From positions 27,487 to 91,486 of the forward strand of contig JANXBS010000011.1 in the NCBI GenBank assembly GCA_025060615.1: a stretch of 64,000 nucleotides of DNA, written 5' to 3'. A model generated the notes under the pieces. It had not been told where the DNA came from, ran no database searches, and saw only the letters and a program-made list of their open reading frames with translations. This DNA is from Anaerolineae bacterium. Lineage in GTDB: Bacteria > Chloroflexota > Anaerolineae > DUEN01. Positions 29,374 to 39,597 of the stretch are shown here, one piece after another; the first letter of the stretch is position 1, and the number at the start of each line of letters is the position of its first letter. The position numbers and the translations under genes were made by a program.

Positions 29374-31131
29374 ATGCAGACGACATTCTCGCGGCCAATG
29401 CCGCTTCCTAGCGTTCTGCTTGCGCGTTTGGGCCTGAACGAGGAACGTCTTAAGCGGCTGTTAATCTGGTTGGTGCTTGCATGGCTCCTATTGGGCATCA
29501 TCTTGCCGCTCGTGCCGCTCGTGCAGCGCAGTCTCTCGGATCGCGACGGCAACTGGGTTGGGCTGGCGAACTATGAGCGTTACTTTAGCACCCCCGCGCT
29601 TTCCATCTCACTAGCCAACAGTTTAAGCGTTTCAGTCGCCACGACCATTGTGGCGGTGACGCTGGCTTTTGGCTACGCCTATGCCCTCACGCATACCCAA
29701 ATGCCTGGCAAACGCTACTTTCTGCTGGCCGCTATGTTACCACTCTACGTGCCCCCGCTGGCGCATGGTATTGGCCTGGTTTACCTCTTCGGCCGCAAAG
29801 GGTTAATTACCACCGGATTCGGCGGATTGTTGCCAGGGTGGGACATCCATTTGTATGGCTTTAACGGCATCCTCCTGGGCGAATTGCTGTACGTCTTTCC
29901 GCAGGCGGTAATGATTCTAATGGTGGCCGCCAGCCTGGCCGATGCCCGCCTCTACGAGGCCAGCGAATCTCTGCGCGCTTCGCCGCTGCGCACCTTCTTG
30001 ACGGTGACGCTCCCCGGCCTCAAGTTCGGCTTAGTGAGCGCGGTCTCTGTCTGCTTTACCTTGGTCTTTACCGACTTTGGCGTTCCCAAAGTGGTAGGTG
30101 GCAATTACAACGTCTTGGCGACCGATATTTACAAGCAGGTCATCGGCCAGCAGAATTTTGAGATGGGGGCGACGATCAGCATCCTATTGCTCCTCCCGAC
30201 GGTGATCGCCTTTATCGCCGATCGCCTAGTGCAAAAGCGACAGATGGCTGTACTCTCGGCGCGCGCAGTGCCCTTTGTCCCCAAGCCGCAGCGCTGGAGG
30301 GATGCCGCTGCATTAGTCTATTGTTTGCTCATCGCGCTGGCGATCATCGGTGTCGTGCTGACCGTGTTCCTGGCCGCGCTAGTCGAACTGTGGCCGTATA
30401 AACTTAACCTGACCCTCAAGCACTTTGACTTTTCCACCGTCGGTGGAGGCGGATATGGCGCGTTCTGGAACAGCGTGCGCATGTCGATGTACACTGCGCT
30501 GATCGGCACAGCCATCACTTTTGTCAGCGCTTATCTGATTGAGAAATTCAAGCCGCTACGCACGGTGCGCACAGCAGCCTATTTCTTTTCGATGATCCCG
30601 ATGGCGCTTCCAGGCATGGTGATTGGGTTGGCGTACATATTTTTCTTTAACCCATCCCACTGGAAGATTGGCGGCCTGTCCATTCCGAACCCTTTTTCGT
30701 TCATGTACGGCACGATGGCGATTCTAGTATTGTCCAACATCGTGCATTTTTACACGGTCAGTTTCATGACCGCTATGACTGCACTCAAGCAACTAGATCG
30801 CGAGTTTGAGTCTGTCTCTGAATCGCTAGGCGTGCCGTTTTACCGCACATTTTGGAGGGTAACGTTGCCCCTCTGCCTGCCGGCGTTGCTTGAAATAGCG
30901 ATGTACTACTTCGTCAACGCAATGGTGACAGTCTCGGCGGTGGTCTTTTTGTATTCACCGCGCCTCAAACTGGCTTCTGTTGCCATTATTAATATGGATG
31001 ATGCCGGCGATACAGCGGCGGCAGCGGCCATGTCGGTATTGATTATCCTGACAAGCCTAGGTGTGCGCTTGCTATACGATCTAGCGACGCATGGCTTAGC
31101 CCGACGCGCTCAAGCATGGAAGTCCCGTTGA
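29374..31131 (+). CDS. 2-aminoethylphosphonate ABC transporter permease, two-domain fusion
   Basis: The 585-residue protein holds two complete permease modules of about six membrane spans each. Each module has an EAA-type loop: [21 protein letters not shown] in the first half and [21 protein letters not shown] in the second. This matches the fused single-permease form known for iron- and 2-aminoethylphosphonate-type importers, so no separate second permease is needed. The start lies three bases after the ATPase stop. A basic C-terminal tail ends 10 bases before phnW. Confidence 0.85.
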   Translation: MQTTFSRPMPLPSVLLARLGLNEERLKRLLIWLVLAWLLLGIILPLVPLVQRSLSDRDGNWVGLANYERYFSTPALSISLANSLSVSVATTIVAVTLAFGYAYALTHTQMPGKRYFLLAAMLPLYVPPLAHGIGLVYLFGRKGLITTGFGGLLPGWDIHLYGFNGILLGELLYVFPQAVMILMVAASLADARLYEASESLRASPLRTFLTVTLPGLKFGLVSAVSVCFTLVFTDFGVPKVVGGNYNVLATDIYKQVIGQQNFEMGATISILLLLPTVIAFIADRLVQKRQMAVLSARAVPFVPKPQRWRDAAALVYCLLIALAIIGVVLTVFLAALVELWPYKLNLTLKHFDFSTVGGGGYGAFWNSVRMSMYTALIGTAITFVSAYLIEKFKPLRTVRTAAYFFSMIPMALPGMVIGLAYIFFFNPSHWKIGGLSIPNPFSFMYGTMAILVLSNIVHFYTVSFMTAMTALKQLDREFESVSESLGVPFYRTFWRVTLPLCLPALLEIAMYYFVNAMVTVSAVVFLYSPRLKLASVAIINMDDAGDTAAAAAMSVLIILTSLGVRLLYDLATHGLARRAQAWKSR

Positions 31132-31141
31132 AGGAGTAACG

Positions 31142-32260
31142 ATGATTGCCTCTTGGAAAGACAAAGCTCTGTTTACCCCCGGCCCGCTGACCACCAGTCG
31201 CACGGTCAAGCAGGCTATGCTGCGCGACTTGGGGTCGCGCGATGCCGCGTTTATCGCCATCGTTCGCGAAGTGCGCCAGCGCCTAATCGAACTGGGCGGC
31301 GTAGACGAGAACGAGTTTACCGCTGTGCTAATGCAAGGTAGCGGCACCTTCGGCCTTGAGGCGGTGGTCTCTTCGGTGATCCCACCGACAGGCAAGCTGC
31401 TGGTGCTGATCAATGGCGCATATGGCGAGCGCATCTTGAAAATAGCCGAGATCCATCGCATCCCGACGCTGCCATTGCGCTGTGCCGAGGACACTGTACC
31501 TGACGTAGAGGCTCTGGATGCAGCGCTGGCTGCCAATCCAGCTATCACCCATGTCGCCGTTGTTCACTGCGAGACGACCACTGGCATCATCAACCCTATC
31601 GACGTCTACGGTGACGTGGTCCGTCGATACCGGCGCAGTTATATCGTGGACGCCATGAGTAGTTTTGGCGCATACCCCATTCAACTGGATAAATGGGGCA
31701 TTGACTTCCTGGTCTCCTCATCCAACAAGTGCATCGAAGGCGTGCCAGGCTTTTCCTTTGTGCTGGCGCGCAAGGCGGCGCTGCTGGCGGCCCGGGGATT
31801 TGCGCGCACGCTGTCGCTCGATCTGCTGGCGCAGTGGGAAGGGTTGGAAAAAGACGGGCAGTTTCGCTTCACGCCGCCTACCCACGCCATCCTGGCCTTT
31901 GAACAGGCACTGCGCGAGCTAGAAGCCGAGGGCGGCGTAGAGGCACGCGCCCAGCGCTACCGGCGGAATTATGAGATCACTCTGGCGGCAATGCAGGAGA
32001 TGGGCTTCGAGCCCTACCTCCCGCCTGAGTATCGAGGATATATCATCACTGCATTCCGTTACCCCGATCACCCGCGCTTTGACTTCCGGGAGTTTTATGA
32101 ACGCTTAAGCAATAAAGGCCATATCATCTATCCCGGTAAGCTCAGCCACGCTGACTGCTTCCGCATCGGCCACATTGGGCGTATTGAGGAAAGCGATGTG
32201 TACGCTCTGATGGCGGCCATCAAAACGACATTGGCCGAAATGGACATCCACCTTGTATAA
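31142..32260 (+). CDS. phnW: 2-aminoethylphosphonate-pyruvate transaminase
   Basis: The PLP enzyme turns 2-aminoethylphosphonate and pyruvate into phosphonoacetaldehyde and alanine. The 372 residues include [25 protein letters not shown], the family N-terminus, [18 protein letters not shown], the Asp of [12 protein letters not shown] and the PLP lysine in [15 protein letters not shown]. Length is typical. The start has a GAAGGAG site. It feeds the hydrolase encoded directly downstream, giving acetaldehyde and phosphate. Confidence 0.93.
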   Translation: MIASWKDKALFTPGPLTTSRTVKQAMLRDLGSRDAAFIAIVREVRQRLIELGGVDENEFTAVLMQGSGTFGLEAVVSSVIPPTGKLLVLINGAYGERILKIAEIHRIPTLPLRCAEDTVPDVEALDAALAANPAITHVAVVHCETTTGIINPIDVYGDVVRRYRRSYIVDAMSSFGAYPIQLDKWGIDFLVSSSNKCIEGVPGFSFVLARKAALLAARGFARTLSLDLLAQWEGLEKDGQFRFTPPTHAILAFEQALRELEAEGGVEARAQRYRRNYEITLAAMQEMGFEPYLPPEYRGYIITAFRYPDHPRFDFREFYERLSNKGHIIYPGKLSHADCFRIGHIGRIEESDVYALMAAIKTTLAEMDIHLV

Positions 32261-32268
32261 GGAGTTAA

Positions 32269-33102
32269 ATGATGGATTTCGTGTTTCGACGCACCTATCA
32301 AGGGCGCATAAAAGCGGTCATCCTGGATTGGGCGGGGACGACAGTAGATTACGGCTCGTTTGCGCCAACGGCGGTTTTCATGCGTCTGTTCGAGAGCCGA
32401 GGGGTGACCATTAGTGTCGAGGATGCCCGAACAGGCATGGGACTGATGAAAAAAGATCATCTGCGTGCGATCTTAGCGCGCCCATCCGTGGCCGAGGCAT
32501 GGCAGGCCATTCATGGCGCGCCGGCAACCGATGCAGACATAGAGGAGATGTTCGCACATTTCGTAAAGCTGCAAATATCGGTGTTGGCTGACTACGCTGA
32601 CCCCATTCCGGGCCTATTGGATGTGCTCAAGGAGTTGCGCGGGCGTGGAGTCAAGGTCGGCTCAACCACTGGCTATCTCAGCGATATGATGGCGGTGCTT
32701 GGCCCGGAAGCAGCACGGCGCGGCTATGTCCCTGATTGTATTGTCTGCCCTGATCAGGTGCCCGCTGGGCGGCCCTATCCCTGGATGTGCTACCAGAATA
32801 TGATCCAGCTCGGCGTGTATCCCAACGAGGCTGTCGTCAAAGTAGGTGATACGCTGCCGGACATCGAAGAGGGGCTAAACGCCGGGATGTGGACAGTAGG
32901 CGTTGCGTTGACCGGTAGCTTGCTCGGTTTGCGCGAGGCCGAGGTGAATGCGCTCACGATGGAGGAGCGCCAGGCTGCGCGGGAACGAATTGCCGACCAA
33001 CTGTATCGAGCGGGCGCCCACGAGGTGATAGATGGCATCTGGGACTTGCCATCAGCGTTGGCACGTATTGAACAACGGCTGGCGCGGGGCGAGCATCCCT
33101 AG
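32269..33102 (+). CDS. phnX: phosphonoacetaldehyde hydrolase
   Basis: This HAD-family enzyme cleaves phosphonoacetaldehyde to acetaldehyde and phosphate through a Schiff base. The nucleophile region reads [17 protein letters not shown], the Schiff-base lysine lies in [26 protein letters not shown] gives the phosphate-binding Thr, and [22 protein letters not shown] is the acidic metal site. The 277-residue length (or 276 from the second ATG, 32272) is normal; both starts are served by the AAGGAG site at 32259-32264. It completes the transport-to-phosphate pathway of the five-gene cluster. Confidence 0.93.
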   Translation: MMDFVFRRTYQGRIKAVILDWAGTTVDYGSFAPTAVFMRLFESRGVTISVEDARTGMGLMKKDHLRAILARPSVAEAWQAIHGAPATDADIEEMFAHFVKLQISVLADYADPIPGLLDVLKELRGRGVKVGSTTGYLSDMMAVLGPEAARRGYVPDCIVCPDQVPAGRPYPWMCYQNMIQLGVYPNEAVVKVGDTLPDIEEGLNAGMWTVGVALTGSLLGLREAEVNALTMEERQAARERIADQLYRAGAHEVIDGIWDLPSALARIEQRLARGEHP

Positions 33103-33277
33103 TCGTTGGCGCTTGTACACCATGTGTGTGCTATTGGTCTGCCCCTCTTCTGTTGTGCTAGAGGCGTTCGCTCTGATCTAGTCAGGCAAGGGAAGCGAAA
33201 GCCCCGTCCGAAACCGAGGGGGTGATCGTCTCGAACAAAGCCTCTCGCTGCATCTGGAAAACGCGCGCACAAACCGC

Positions 33278-33306
33278 TTGACGAAATTCGACAAGTTTGC
33301 TAATGT
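33278..33306 (+). promoter_or_regulatory. probable promoter for the GH3 gene
   Basis: TTGACG (33278-33283) and TAATGT (33301-33306) are separated by 17 bases. The -10 box is imperfect. The predicted leader of about 135 bases contains the hairpin at 33351-33380. Confidence 0.5.
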
Positions 33307-33350
33307 TTTGATAGATACTGGAGCTGATAGAACCCCAAGTATCCACCGAC

Positions 33351-33380
33351 GGGCGGTTTTGCTTGGAAGCAAAGCCGCCC
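33351..33380 (+). repeat. hairpin in the GH3 leader
   Basis: GGGCGGTTTTGCTT (33351-33364) and AAGCAAAGCCGCCC (33367-33380) pair along 14 bases with one G-U pair and almost no loop. The following CAAATTTTGTC is only weakly U-rich, so it may be a terminator remnant or an RNA-stabilising element. Confidence 0.5.
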
Positions 33381-33447
33381 CAAATTTTGTCTAAACTATC
33401 TAGACCGCACGTTCCTATTGGGCACCATTACTTCAGGAGGCGGGAAA

Positions 33448-36168
33448 ATGTCTGATGTTATCGAAGAGCGTATTGAAGCGCTCCTGCGCCAGATGACGCT
33501 GGAGGAGAAGGCGGCATTGGCCGCCGGTGCCGATCTGTGGCACACAGCTGGAATCGAACGGCTGGGGATCCCAGGCCTCAAGGTGACCGATGGCCCTAGC
33601 GGCGCTCGAGGCAGCCAGTGGCAGGGGGAGATGACCTCGGCTTGTTTCCCAGCCCCGGTCTGCCTGGCGGCCACGTGGAACGTGGAGCTTGTGGAGAGGA
33701 TCGGACAGGCGTTGGGTCAGGAGACACAATCCAAGGGAGCCCATGTCCTGCTGGCTCCCACGGTTAACATCCATCGCGTCCCCGTCGGTGGACGGAGCTT
33801 CGAGTGTTTCTCGGAGGACCCCTACCTGACCGCACGCATGGCCGTAGCTTACATCCGCGGCGTTCAAAGCCAAGGAGTGGGGGCCTGCATCAAGCATTTC
33901 GTTTGCAACGATCAGGAATTTCAGAGGAATTCCATCAGCGTCGAGGTGCGCGAGCGTGTGCTGCGCGAGATCTACCTGCCGCCGTTCGAGGCGGCCGTCC
34001 AAGAGGCGCATGTTTATTCCGTAATGGGCGCCTATAACCGTCTCAACGGGACCTTCTGCTGCGAGCATCCCTATATCTTGACAGAGGTTTTGAAAGGAGA
34101 GTGGCAGTTTGATGGCGTCGTGATCTCGGATTGGACCGCCACCCAGAGCACTGTGCCTTCGGCTAATGCTGGATTGGATCTGGAGATGCCGGGGCCAGCG
34201 CGCTATTTCGGTCCTCGCCTGGCCGAGGCGGTTCGCGCAGGCCAAGTAAGCGAGGCTACCGTGGACGATAAAGTTCGTCGCTTGCTGCGCCTGATGATCC
34301 GCACGGGAGCGTTAGATCAGCCTCGGCAACCGGAACGGGCGATAGACCGTCCCGAGCATCGCCAGTTGATCCGTCAAGCCGCTGCGGAGGGGATGGTGCT
34401 GCTCAAGAACGAGCGAGGAGTGCTCCCACTGGACCGAACGCGTATCCGACGCGTAGCTGTAATCGGCCCCAACGCTAAAACGGCCCGGATCATGGGTGGC
34501 GGCAGTGCGCATGTTACCCCTCACTACGTTATCTCCCCGCTAGATGGGATGCGCGAGAAGTGTGGCGATGCCATCGAAGTGCTCTACGCGCTGGGGTGCA
34601 CCAATCACAAGACGTTGCCGCTGCTCGACCCAGAGTGGCTAACCCCGGCCGAGGGCGAGCCAGGTCCTGGGCTCCGATGCGAGTACTTCAACGCGCTGGA
34701 GCCGGCAGGCCAGCCCGTGCGAACGGAGGTGATTAAGCGCCTGCACCTCATGTGGATCGGAGATATCGCGCCTGGGGTGGAGCCTAGTGGCTTCTCAATT
34801 CGGATCAGCGGCAAACTGGTGCCGCCCCAATCCGGCACGTATACCTTCGGCTTAATCAGCGCAGGGCTGAGCCGCCTATCCATTGATGGGAAGGAGATCG
34901 TAGATAACTGGTCCTCACAGACGCCGGGTGAGGCCTTCTTCGGAATGGGCAGCGCTGAGGTAACTGGAACTGTGGACCTGGAAGCAGGGCGGGTCTACTC
35001 CCTAGAGGTGATCTATAGCAGCCGGGGGGCCACATTCTTGAAGGGGCTCATCGTGGGTGGGCTGCCCCCATTGCCCGCTGATCCTATCGCAGAAGCCGTC
35101 GAGATCGCTCGACGGGCCGATGTGGCGTTGGTCTTCGTCGGCACGACGGATGAGTGGGAGAGCGAGGGGTTCGACCGTCAGGATATCGAGCTGCCGGGGC
35201 GACAGAATGAGCTCGTCGAGCGCGTGGTTGCCGCTAACCCGAACACGGTGGTGATCTTGAACAACGGTGGGCCGCTGACTATGCCATGGCTGGAGAGGGT
35301 GCCGGCCGTGCTCGAGACGTGGTTCCCGGGTCAGGAGTGCGGCCATGCCATCGCCGACGTGCTGTTCGGTGACGTAAACCCATCGGGCAAGCTCCCTACC
35401 ACATTCCCCCGCCGGCTCCAGGACACCCCGGCCTTCCTCCACTATCCCGGCGAGGGCGGGAAGATCTATTACGGTGAGGGGATCTTTGTCGGCTATCGGT
35501 ATTACGACAAGAAAAAGGTGGAGCCTCTATTCCCCTTCGGCTTCGGCCTCTCCTACACGACGTTTGTATATGAGGGCCTTGCTTTGAGCGCCTTCGAGAT
35601 CGGCCCCGGTGAAGAGCTAGAGGTACAAGTGACCGTAACCAATAGCGGTCCACGCGCAGGTCAGGAGGTGGTCCAACTCTATGTGCAGGATGTGGCCTCG
35701 ACGGTAATCCGCCCAGAGCGAGAGTTGAAGGGATTTGCAAAGGTGGCGTTACAGCCTGGTGAGAGCCAAACCGTACGCTTTCGTCTGGGCCCACGGGCGC
35801 TGGCTTACTTTGACGAACAGGGCAGGCGCTGGGTGGCTGAGGCCGGCGAATACGTGATCGAGGTCGGCAGCTCATCCCGGGACATTCGGGCTAGTGAGCG
35901 ATTCGTCCTCCGGGAGACTTGGATGGCCCCTCTACAGCTCGAGCAGGCGTCAAGAGCGCCTCTCTCCCTTCACAGCCCTCTGCGCGAGCTTCTGGCCGAC
36001 CCGCGCGGGGCCGCCGTCCTACGGGAGCATCTGGGCGAGTTGCTCAACCTTCCGCAGGTGCGGATGGCGCTGGATTTCTCCCTGGAGCAGATAGCCCCCT
36101 TTGCGCCACAGGTGTTGACGAAGGAAAAACTAGCCGCGATCGAGACAGCACTTCGATCCCTGGGATAA
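33448..36168 (+). CDS. GH3 beta-glucosidase with inserted PA14 domain
   Basis: The 906-residue protein follows the three-domain GH3 beta-glucosidase plan. The barrel includes KVTDGPSGARG, NIHRVPVGGRSFECFSEDPYL, CIKHFVCNDQEFQR and the nucleophile Asp in VVISDWTATQS. The second GH3 domain carries VLLKNERGVLPLD. A PA14 module (about residues 405-545, starting near LRCEYFNALEP) is inserted in it, as in several plant-polysaccharide beta-glucosidases. An FnIII-like domain and an extra 80-residue helical tail end the protein. No signal peptide is present, so it is probably cytoplasmic. ATG 33448 has a CAGGAGG site; 33418 would include that site. Confidence 0.9.
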   Translation: MSDVIEERIEALLRQMTLEEKAALAAGADLWHTAGIERLGIPGLKVTDGPSGARGSQWQGEMTSACFPAPVCLAATWNVELVERIGQALGQETQSKGAHVLLAPTVNIHRVPVGGRSFECFSEDPYLTARMAVAYIRGVQSQGVGACIKHFVCNDQEFQRNSISVEVRERVLREIYLPPFEAAVQEAHVYSVMGAYNRLNGTFCCEHPYILTEVLKGEWQFDGVVISDWTATQSTVPSANAGLDLEMPGPARYFGPRLAEAVRAGQVSEATVDDKVRRLLRLMIRTGALDQPRQPERAIDRPEHRQLIRQAAAEGMVLLKNERGVLPLDRTRIRRVAVIGPNAKTARIMGGGSAHVTPHYVISPLDGMREKCGDAIEVLYALGCTNHKTLPLLDPEWLTPAEGEPGPGLRCEYFNALEPAGQPVRTEVIKRLHLMWIGDIAPGVEPSGFSIRISGKLVPPQSGTYTFGLISAGLSRLSIDGKEIVDNWSSQTPGEAFFGMGSAEVTGTVDLEAGRVYSLEVIYSSRGATFLKGLIVGGLPPLPADPIAEAVEIARRADVALVFVGTTDEWESEGFDRQDIELPGRQNELVERVVAANPNTVVILNNGGPLTMPWLERVPAVLETWFPGQECGHAIADVLFGDVNPSGKLPTTFPRRLQDTPAFLHYPGEGGKIYYGEGIFVGYRYYDKKKVEPLFPFGFGLSYTTFVYEGLALSAFEIGPGEELEVQVTVTNSGPRAGQEVVQLYVQDVASTVIRPERELKGFAKVALQPGESQTVRFRLGPRALAYFDEQGRRWVAEAGEYVIEVGSSSRDIRASERFVLRETWMAPLQLEQASRAPLSLHSPLRELLADPRGAAVLREHLGELLNLPQVRMALDFSLEQIAPFAPQVLTKEKLAAIETALRSLG

Positions 36169-36186
36169 ACCTGCAAAATCGCTGAG

Positions 36187-36224
36187 CCAGGCACCGGTTT
36201 AAAACCGGTGCCTGGGGTTTTATT
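36187..36224. terminator. bidirectional terminator between GH3 and the MttB gene
   Basis: CCAGGCACCGGTTT (36187-36200) and AAACCGGTGCCTGG (36202-36215) form a 14-bp perfect stem, followed on the plus strand by GGTTTTATT. It lies between convergent genes and can serve both. Confidence 0.8.
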
Positions 36225-36231
36225 CCGGGAG

Positions 36232-37668
36232 TCATATCAGCTCGCGTCGGGCGGCCTCCACGATGCGATCTATCTCGCGCGCCATCGCCTCTTCCATCGG
36301 CTCCGGCCGATGCGTGGCCAGAATGCGCTTCACCTCGGCCAAGGCGCGGTCTGCCATCGAGGTTCGCCCTTCGCTCTCCCATCCCTCCCAGGTCTGACGA
36401 GTCCAGACGGGGCTAGGAAGCCACATTTCCCGGCGGAAATGACGTACCGTGTGTTCCTCCGCCAGGTAGTTGCCTCCAGGGCCTACCGCCTGAATGAGCT
36501 CCACGGCCAATGTCTCCACGTTAACCTCGAACCCACGGGCGATTCGCTTCACATAGGCCATCAGCTCGTCATCCACTACCAGCCAGAGCAGGCTGGCCCC
36601 GTGATCTGTCCCGCAGATGCCGGCGTGCCCGAAGGTATCCGCGCCTGCTAGAACGCCTAGGATCATGGTCGCGCCCTTCTCGATGCCGGCTTGTACATCG
36701 GGCACTTTGGCATCAGTGATCCCCACGTTGATGTAGACCGGCAAGCCGTAGAAGTGCGCCATCTGTGCCATCGCTACTGCCATCAGCGCTTGTTCAGGCG
36801 ATCCGAAGGAGCAGATGCTGGTGGCGGGGTCATTGATGTGGGGGATGCCGCCGTAAGTGACCGGTGTGCCTGGCGCCAGCAGCTGAGCGATCACGATGCC
36901 AGAAAGCACCTCAGCGTTCTCCTGCGCGAGCGCGCCGGCTAGGGTCGCCGGCGCGGTGGCGCCGGCCATAGCCATCGGGGCAAAACTGGCCGGCTGACCG
37001 GCGCGCACGAACTCCATCAAGACGTCCAAGCCATCGTGCGGCAGTTGCAATGGGCTGATCGGCTCCACGAACGCTTCCACCATCGGTCGGGCGCGCAGCG
37101 CGGCCTCGCCACCGGCTACCGTGCGGTAAATCTCCAACACATAGCGGGCCGTGCGGCCGTTAGCCACCCAGCAACGGGTGGGCTTGGTAGTGCCCTTGAC
37201 CAGCTCGGCGGTCAGGAACACATCCCGATAAGCCACGGGCATCTTGGCGACGACGGCCATCGCTCCGACGATAGTGACATTAGGCAATGCATCCCCCAAC
37301 CGGATGGCGTCGTGCAGGTCCTGGACCGTAGGAGGTCGGCGCTGGCCGGTCTCGGCGTCAATCCAAGCAAATTGCCCCGGTGAGGACATCAACACCAGGT
37401 CGCCGTAGCCGAAGCGAGCCACGCGCTCGGGAGAGCGGCCGTAGAGCACGTACCGCTTGCCGGCGAGGGCGATACAGTCCATCAACAGACGCTCTGGCAG
37501 GCGGGCGATATGATGCGCCCAATCCACCTGGGCGCCGGCCTCTGCCAAAAGCCGCAACATTTTGTCGTGATGCACCATGACGCCGGTATCGCGCAGGATG
37601 GCGAGGCTGGCATCGTGAATCGCTTGAACCTCTCGATCAGACAAGCATCGGATGTGGATAGTAGCCAT
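36232..37668 (-). CDS. MttB-superfamily (trimethylamine methyltransferase-like) protein, first
   Basis: The 478-residue protein belongs to the MttB family: LSDREVQAIHDASLAILRDTGVMVHHDK at the N-terminus and, in the second half, ALAQENAEVLSGIVIAQLLAPGTPVTYGG and DAKVPDVQAGIEKGATMILGVLAGADTFGHAGICG. MttB proteins are barrels that pass a methyl group from methylamines or quaternary amines to a corrinoid protein. The frame has no in-frame TAG, so this is a non-pyrrolysine member; characterised relatives act on betaines or carnitine-like compounds. No corrinoid protein gene is adjacent. It is the last gene of the ROK-headed operon, 432 bases after its paralogue. The substrate is unknown. Confidence 0.8.
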   Translation of the reverse strand: MATIHIRCLSDREVQAIHDASLAILRDTGVMVHHDKMLRLLAEAGAQVDWAHHIARLPERLLMDCIALAGKRYVLYGRSPERVARFGYGDLVLMSSPGQFAWIDAETGQRRPPTVQDLHDAIRLGDALPNVTIVGAMAVVAKMPVAYRDVFLTAELVKGTTKPTRCWVANGRTARYVLEIYRTVAGGEAALRARPMVEAFVEPISPLQLPHDGLDVLMEFVRAGQPASFAPMAMAGATAPATLAGALAQENAEVLSGIVIAQLLAPGTPVTYGGIPHINDPATSICSFGSPEQALMAVAMAQMAHFYGLPVYINVGITDAKVPDVQAGIEKGATMILGVLAGADTFGHAGICGTDHGASLLWLVVDDELMAYVKRIARGFEVNVETLAVELIQAVGPGGNYLAEEHTVRHFRREMWLPSPVWTRQTWEGWESEGRTSMADRALAEVKRILATHRPEPMEEAMAREIDRIVEAARRELI

Positions 37669-38100
37669 GCTTACGTCTTCCTTGTGTTAGAGCTGAATAT
37701 TTATCCCCACCCTTGCCCCTCTCAATGGCGAAATGTCTCCTCCGCAGAACTCTTTGCTTTCATCTCTTACGTGCTTACTCATGGCCTCATCCAGCGGATA
37801 GAAAGCCAAGACGAGCAGATAAAAGGCTGAAGGCTGAAAAGTGATTTCTCGGAAGGGGCATCTCGCCACTCCAGACCTCCCCTGATTCTGTATAGGTGCC
37901 AGCATAGCCGTCAGGTCGAAAAACCTCACCTCTATGGGCGTCCCCGGCCCTGCCCCTGAAATCCGAGGGTGGGAGGCCTTTGCTGGAGAGGTTTTATAGC
38001 AACGTAGCTCCTGCAAAATCCCTTTGAGAGAGCGTCTAAGCTGGAAGGAAGGAGAGCCGCCCGCGGTTAAATACAGAGCCGCCATGGATAAGTGGTGGCT
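37669..38100. other. 432-base gap between the two MttB genes
   Basis: No gene is supported here. Neither a cobalamin riboswitch core nor a strong promoter could be recognised on the minus strand. A short CGGTTAAATACAGAGCCGCC stretch (about 38063-38083) resembles ACGGTTAAGTGCAGAGCTACC at about 2017-2038, hinting at a dispersed short repeat. Such a long gap is unusual in an otherwise tight operon. Confidence 0.5.
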
Positions 38101-39561
38101 TTACATGCTTGTGATCGCCTGGCACGCCGCCTGGTAGATCCGCTCGATCTCCCGCCGCCGGTCGGCGGCCAGCTCAAAGTCATGCGCAGCGATACGGCGT
38201 CGCACCTCATCCCGCAGCCGCTGTGAGAGCCGTGGTTCGCCAGCGCTCAGCCAGGGGCCGATGGCTCGGCGCTCAAAACGGCGAGGGTACCATATATGCT
38301 GGGATGAGGTGCTGACGTATGGCCGATAGAAGTCCAACGTGCTGTTCAGGCCCATGAACCCGCGCTCCACGCCCGTCCGGATCTCTGCCAGCCAGTCGTC
38401 CACGGCTTCCTCGCCCAGCCACAGCCCCTGGATCGCCCGCTGTACCCAATCGCGAATCTCGCAGTCCAACAGCAACTGCTCTGGGCTGAAGACCTCGTCC
38501 AGGCTCAGAGTGCCGGCACAGCTGAAATGGCGTGCTCCCAGGAAGGCCCCTATGGCCATAATGGCCGCCTTGTCCGCGGCCGATTGCCCATCGGGCAGCT
38601 TGGACATCACGTGAATGTTCCCTGGCGCCCCGTCATCCTCCCACCCGTAGAAGCGGTTGAAGTCTGCGCAGAGCATCTGGAAAAGCAGGTTCTCTGGTGA
38701 GCCGAACACCATAGCGCCGGTGCGCAGATCGAAAGGGAAGATGCCGACGCCGAAGGTGACCGGCTTGCCGGTCATCACATGCAGAATCACCATTCCACCC
38801 ATCAGCTCGGCAGCGGCCAGCGCCAACGCGCCGAACGGATGGACAGGAGCCGTGGCGCCGGTGGAGGGCATACTGCTGACCCAGATGTGGGAGAGACGAT
38901 CCAGACAGGCCAGCACTACCTCTAGCGATTCCCCGCCCAGGCGCAGGGGCGAAGGCATGTAGACGGGCAGGCTACGGATAGGACGTCCCATCACCTCGGC
39001 CATGTCCAGGAGATAATTCACGGTACGGGCAGAGGTCGGATCCACCGGCGTCGCGCCCTGGCGGGCATAGAGCGCGGCGATCCGGTACTGAGCGATGGGA
39101 TGCAAGTCGGGATGCACATCCGTGGGGATGCCGGGCGGCGCGCCATAAACGCCATCGTCGGCCAGAGTGTCTATCAGCTTACACATCTCGATGAGCCGAT
39201 CGGTGGTGTATGGCACCACGCGATCGGCTTCGATGTCGTGCACGTACAAGGAATAGGTGCTCACGCTGAGTGCGAGTCGGCCGTCATCGGAGGCTAAATT
39301 GGGCTGGGCACGGGAGGCGATAAGGCGGCGCATCTCCTCCACATGCTCCTCGACGATGGCCGGCTCAAAGTGAACGCGGTCACTGCGAATGCGGAATCCT
39401 TCCGCCTGCAATCGCTCCAGCGTCCTCTCATGCCGGACCTCTAGGCCGATCTCTCGAAGGATCCGTTTAGCCAGCTCATGCACTCGAGCGGCTTGCTCCA
39501 GCGAAATCAACTCGGGCCGCTGGAAGCGCAAAGGCATCGTGGGGGATGAGACAGAGATCAT
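38101..39561 (-). CDS. MttB-superfamily (trimethylamine methyltransferase-like) protein, second
   Basis: The 486-residue protein has the same fold as its neighbour: ARVHELAKRILREIGLEVRHERTLERLQAEGF near the N-terminus and GALALAAAELMGGMVILHVMTGKPVTFGVGIFP, AIMAIGAFLGARHFSCAGTLSLDEVFSPEQLLLDCEI further on. There is no in-frame TAG, so it also lacks pyrrolysine. Similarity to the first copy is family-level only, so the two probably act on different methylated compounds or form a pair. The AAGGA ribosome binding site supports the 39561 start; an in-frame ATG a few codons later is possible. It lies 36 bases after the GH4 gene. Confidence 0.8.
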   Translation of the reverse strand: MISVSSPTMPLRFQRPELISLEQAARVHELAKRILREIGLEVRHERTLERLQAEGFRIRSDRVHFEPAIVEEHVEEMRRLIASRAQPNLASDDGRLALSVSTYSLYVHDIEADRVVPYTTDRLIEMCKLIDTLADDGVYGAPPGIPTDVHPDLHPIAQYRIAALYARQGATPVDPTSARTVNYLLDMAEVMGRPIRSLPVYMPSPLRLGGESLEVVLACLDRLSHIWVSSMPSTGATAPVHPFGALALAAAELMGGMVILHVMTGKPVTFGVGIFPFDLRTGAMVFGSPENLLFQMLCADFNRFYGWEDDGAPGNIHVMSKLPDGQSAADKAAIMAIGAFLGARHFSCAGTLSLDEVFSPEQLLLDCEIRDWVQRAIQGLWLGEEAVDDWLAEIRTGVERGFMGLNSTLDFYRPYVSTSSQHIWYPRRFERRAIGPWLSAGEPRLSQRLRDEVRRRIAAHDFELAADRRREIERIYQAACQAITSM

Positions 39562-39597
39562 ATCCGTCCTTTTTTGACAGCAAAGCGGCCGCCAAGG

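Larger units (their letters stand above)
33103..33447. other. intergenic region upstream of the GH3 gene
   Basis: The 345 bases hold a likely promoter (33278-33306) and a long hairpin (33351-33380). No gene is supported. Confidence 0.55.

Noticed and set aside
37669-38100. Cobalamin riboswitch between the MttB genes
   Set aside because: A GCCACT hexamer occurs near 37866, but on the plus strand while the genes run on the minus strand, and no B12-box-like sequence is in the right place.
36232-39561. Pyrrolysine-containing MttB
   Set aside because: Both frames are continuous without an in-frame TAG at the position where Pyl occurs in true trimethylamine methyltransferases.
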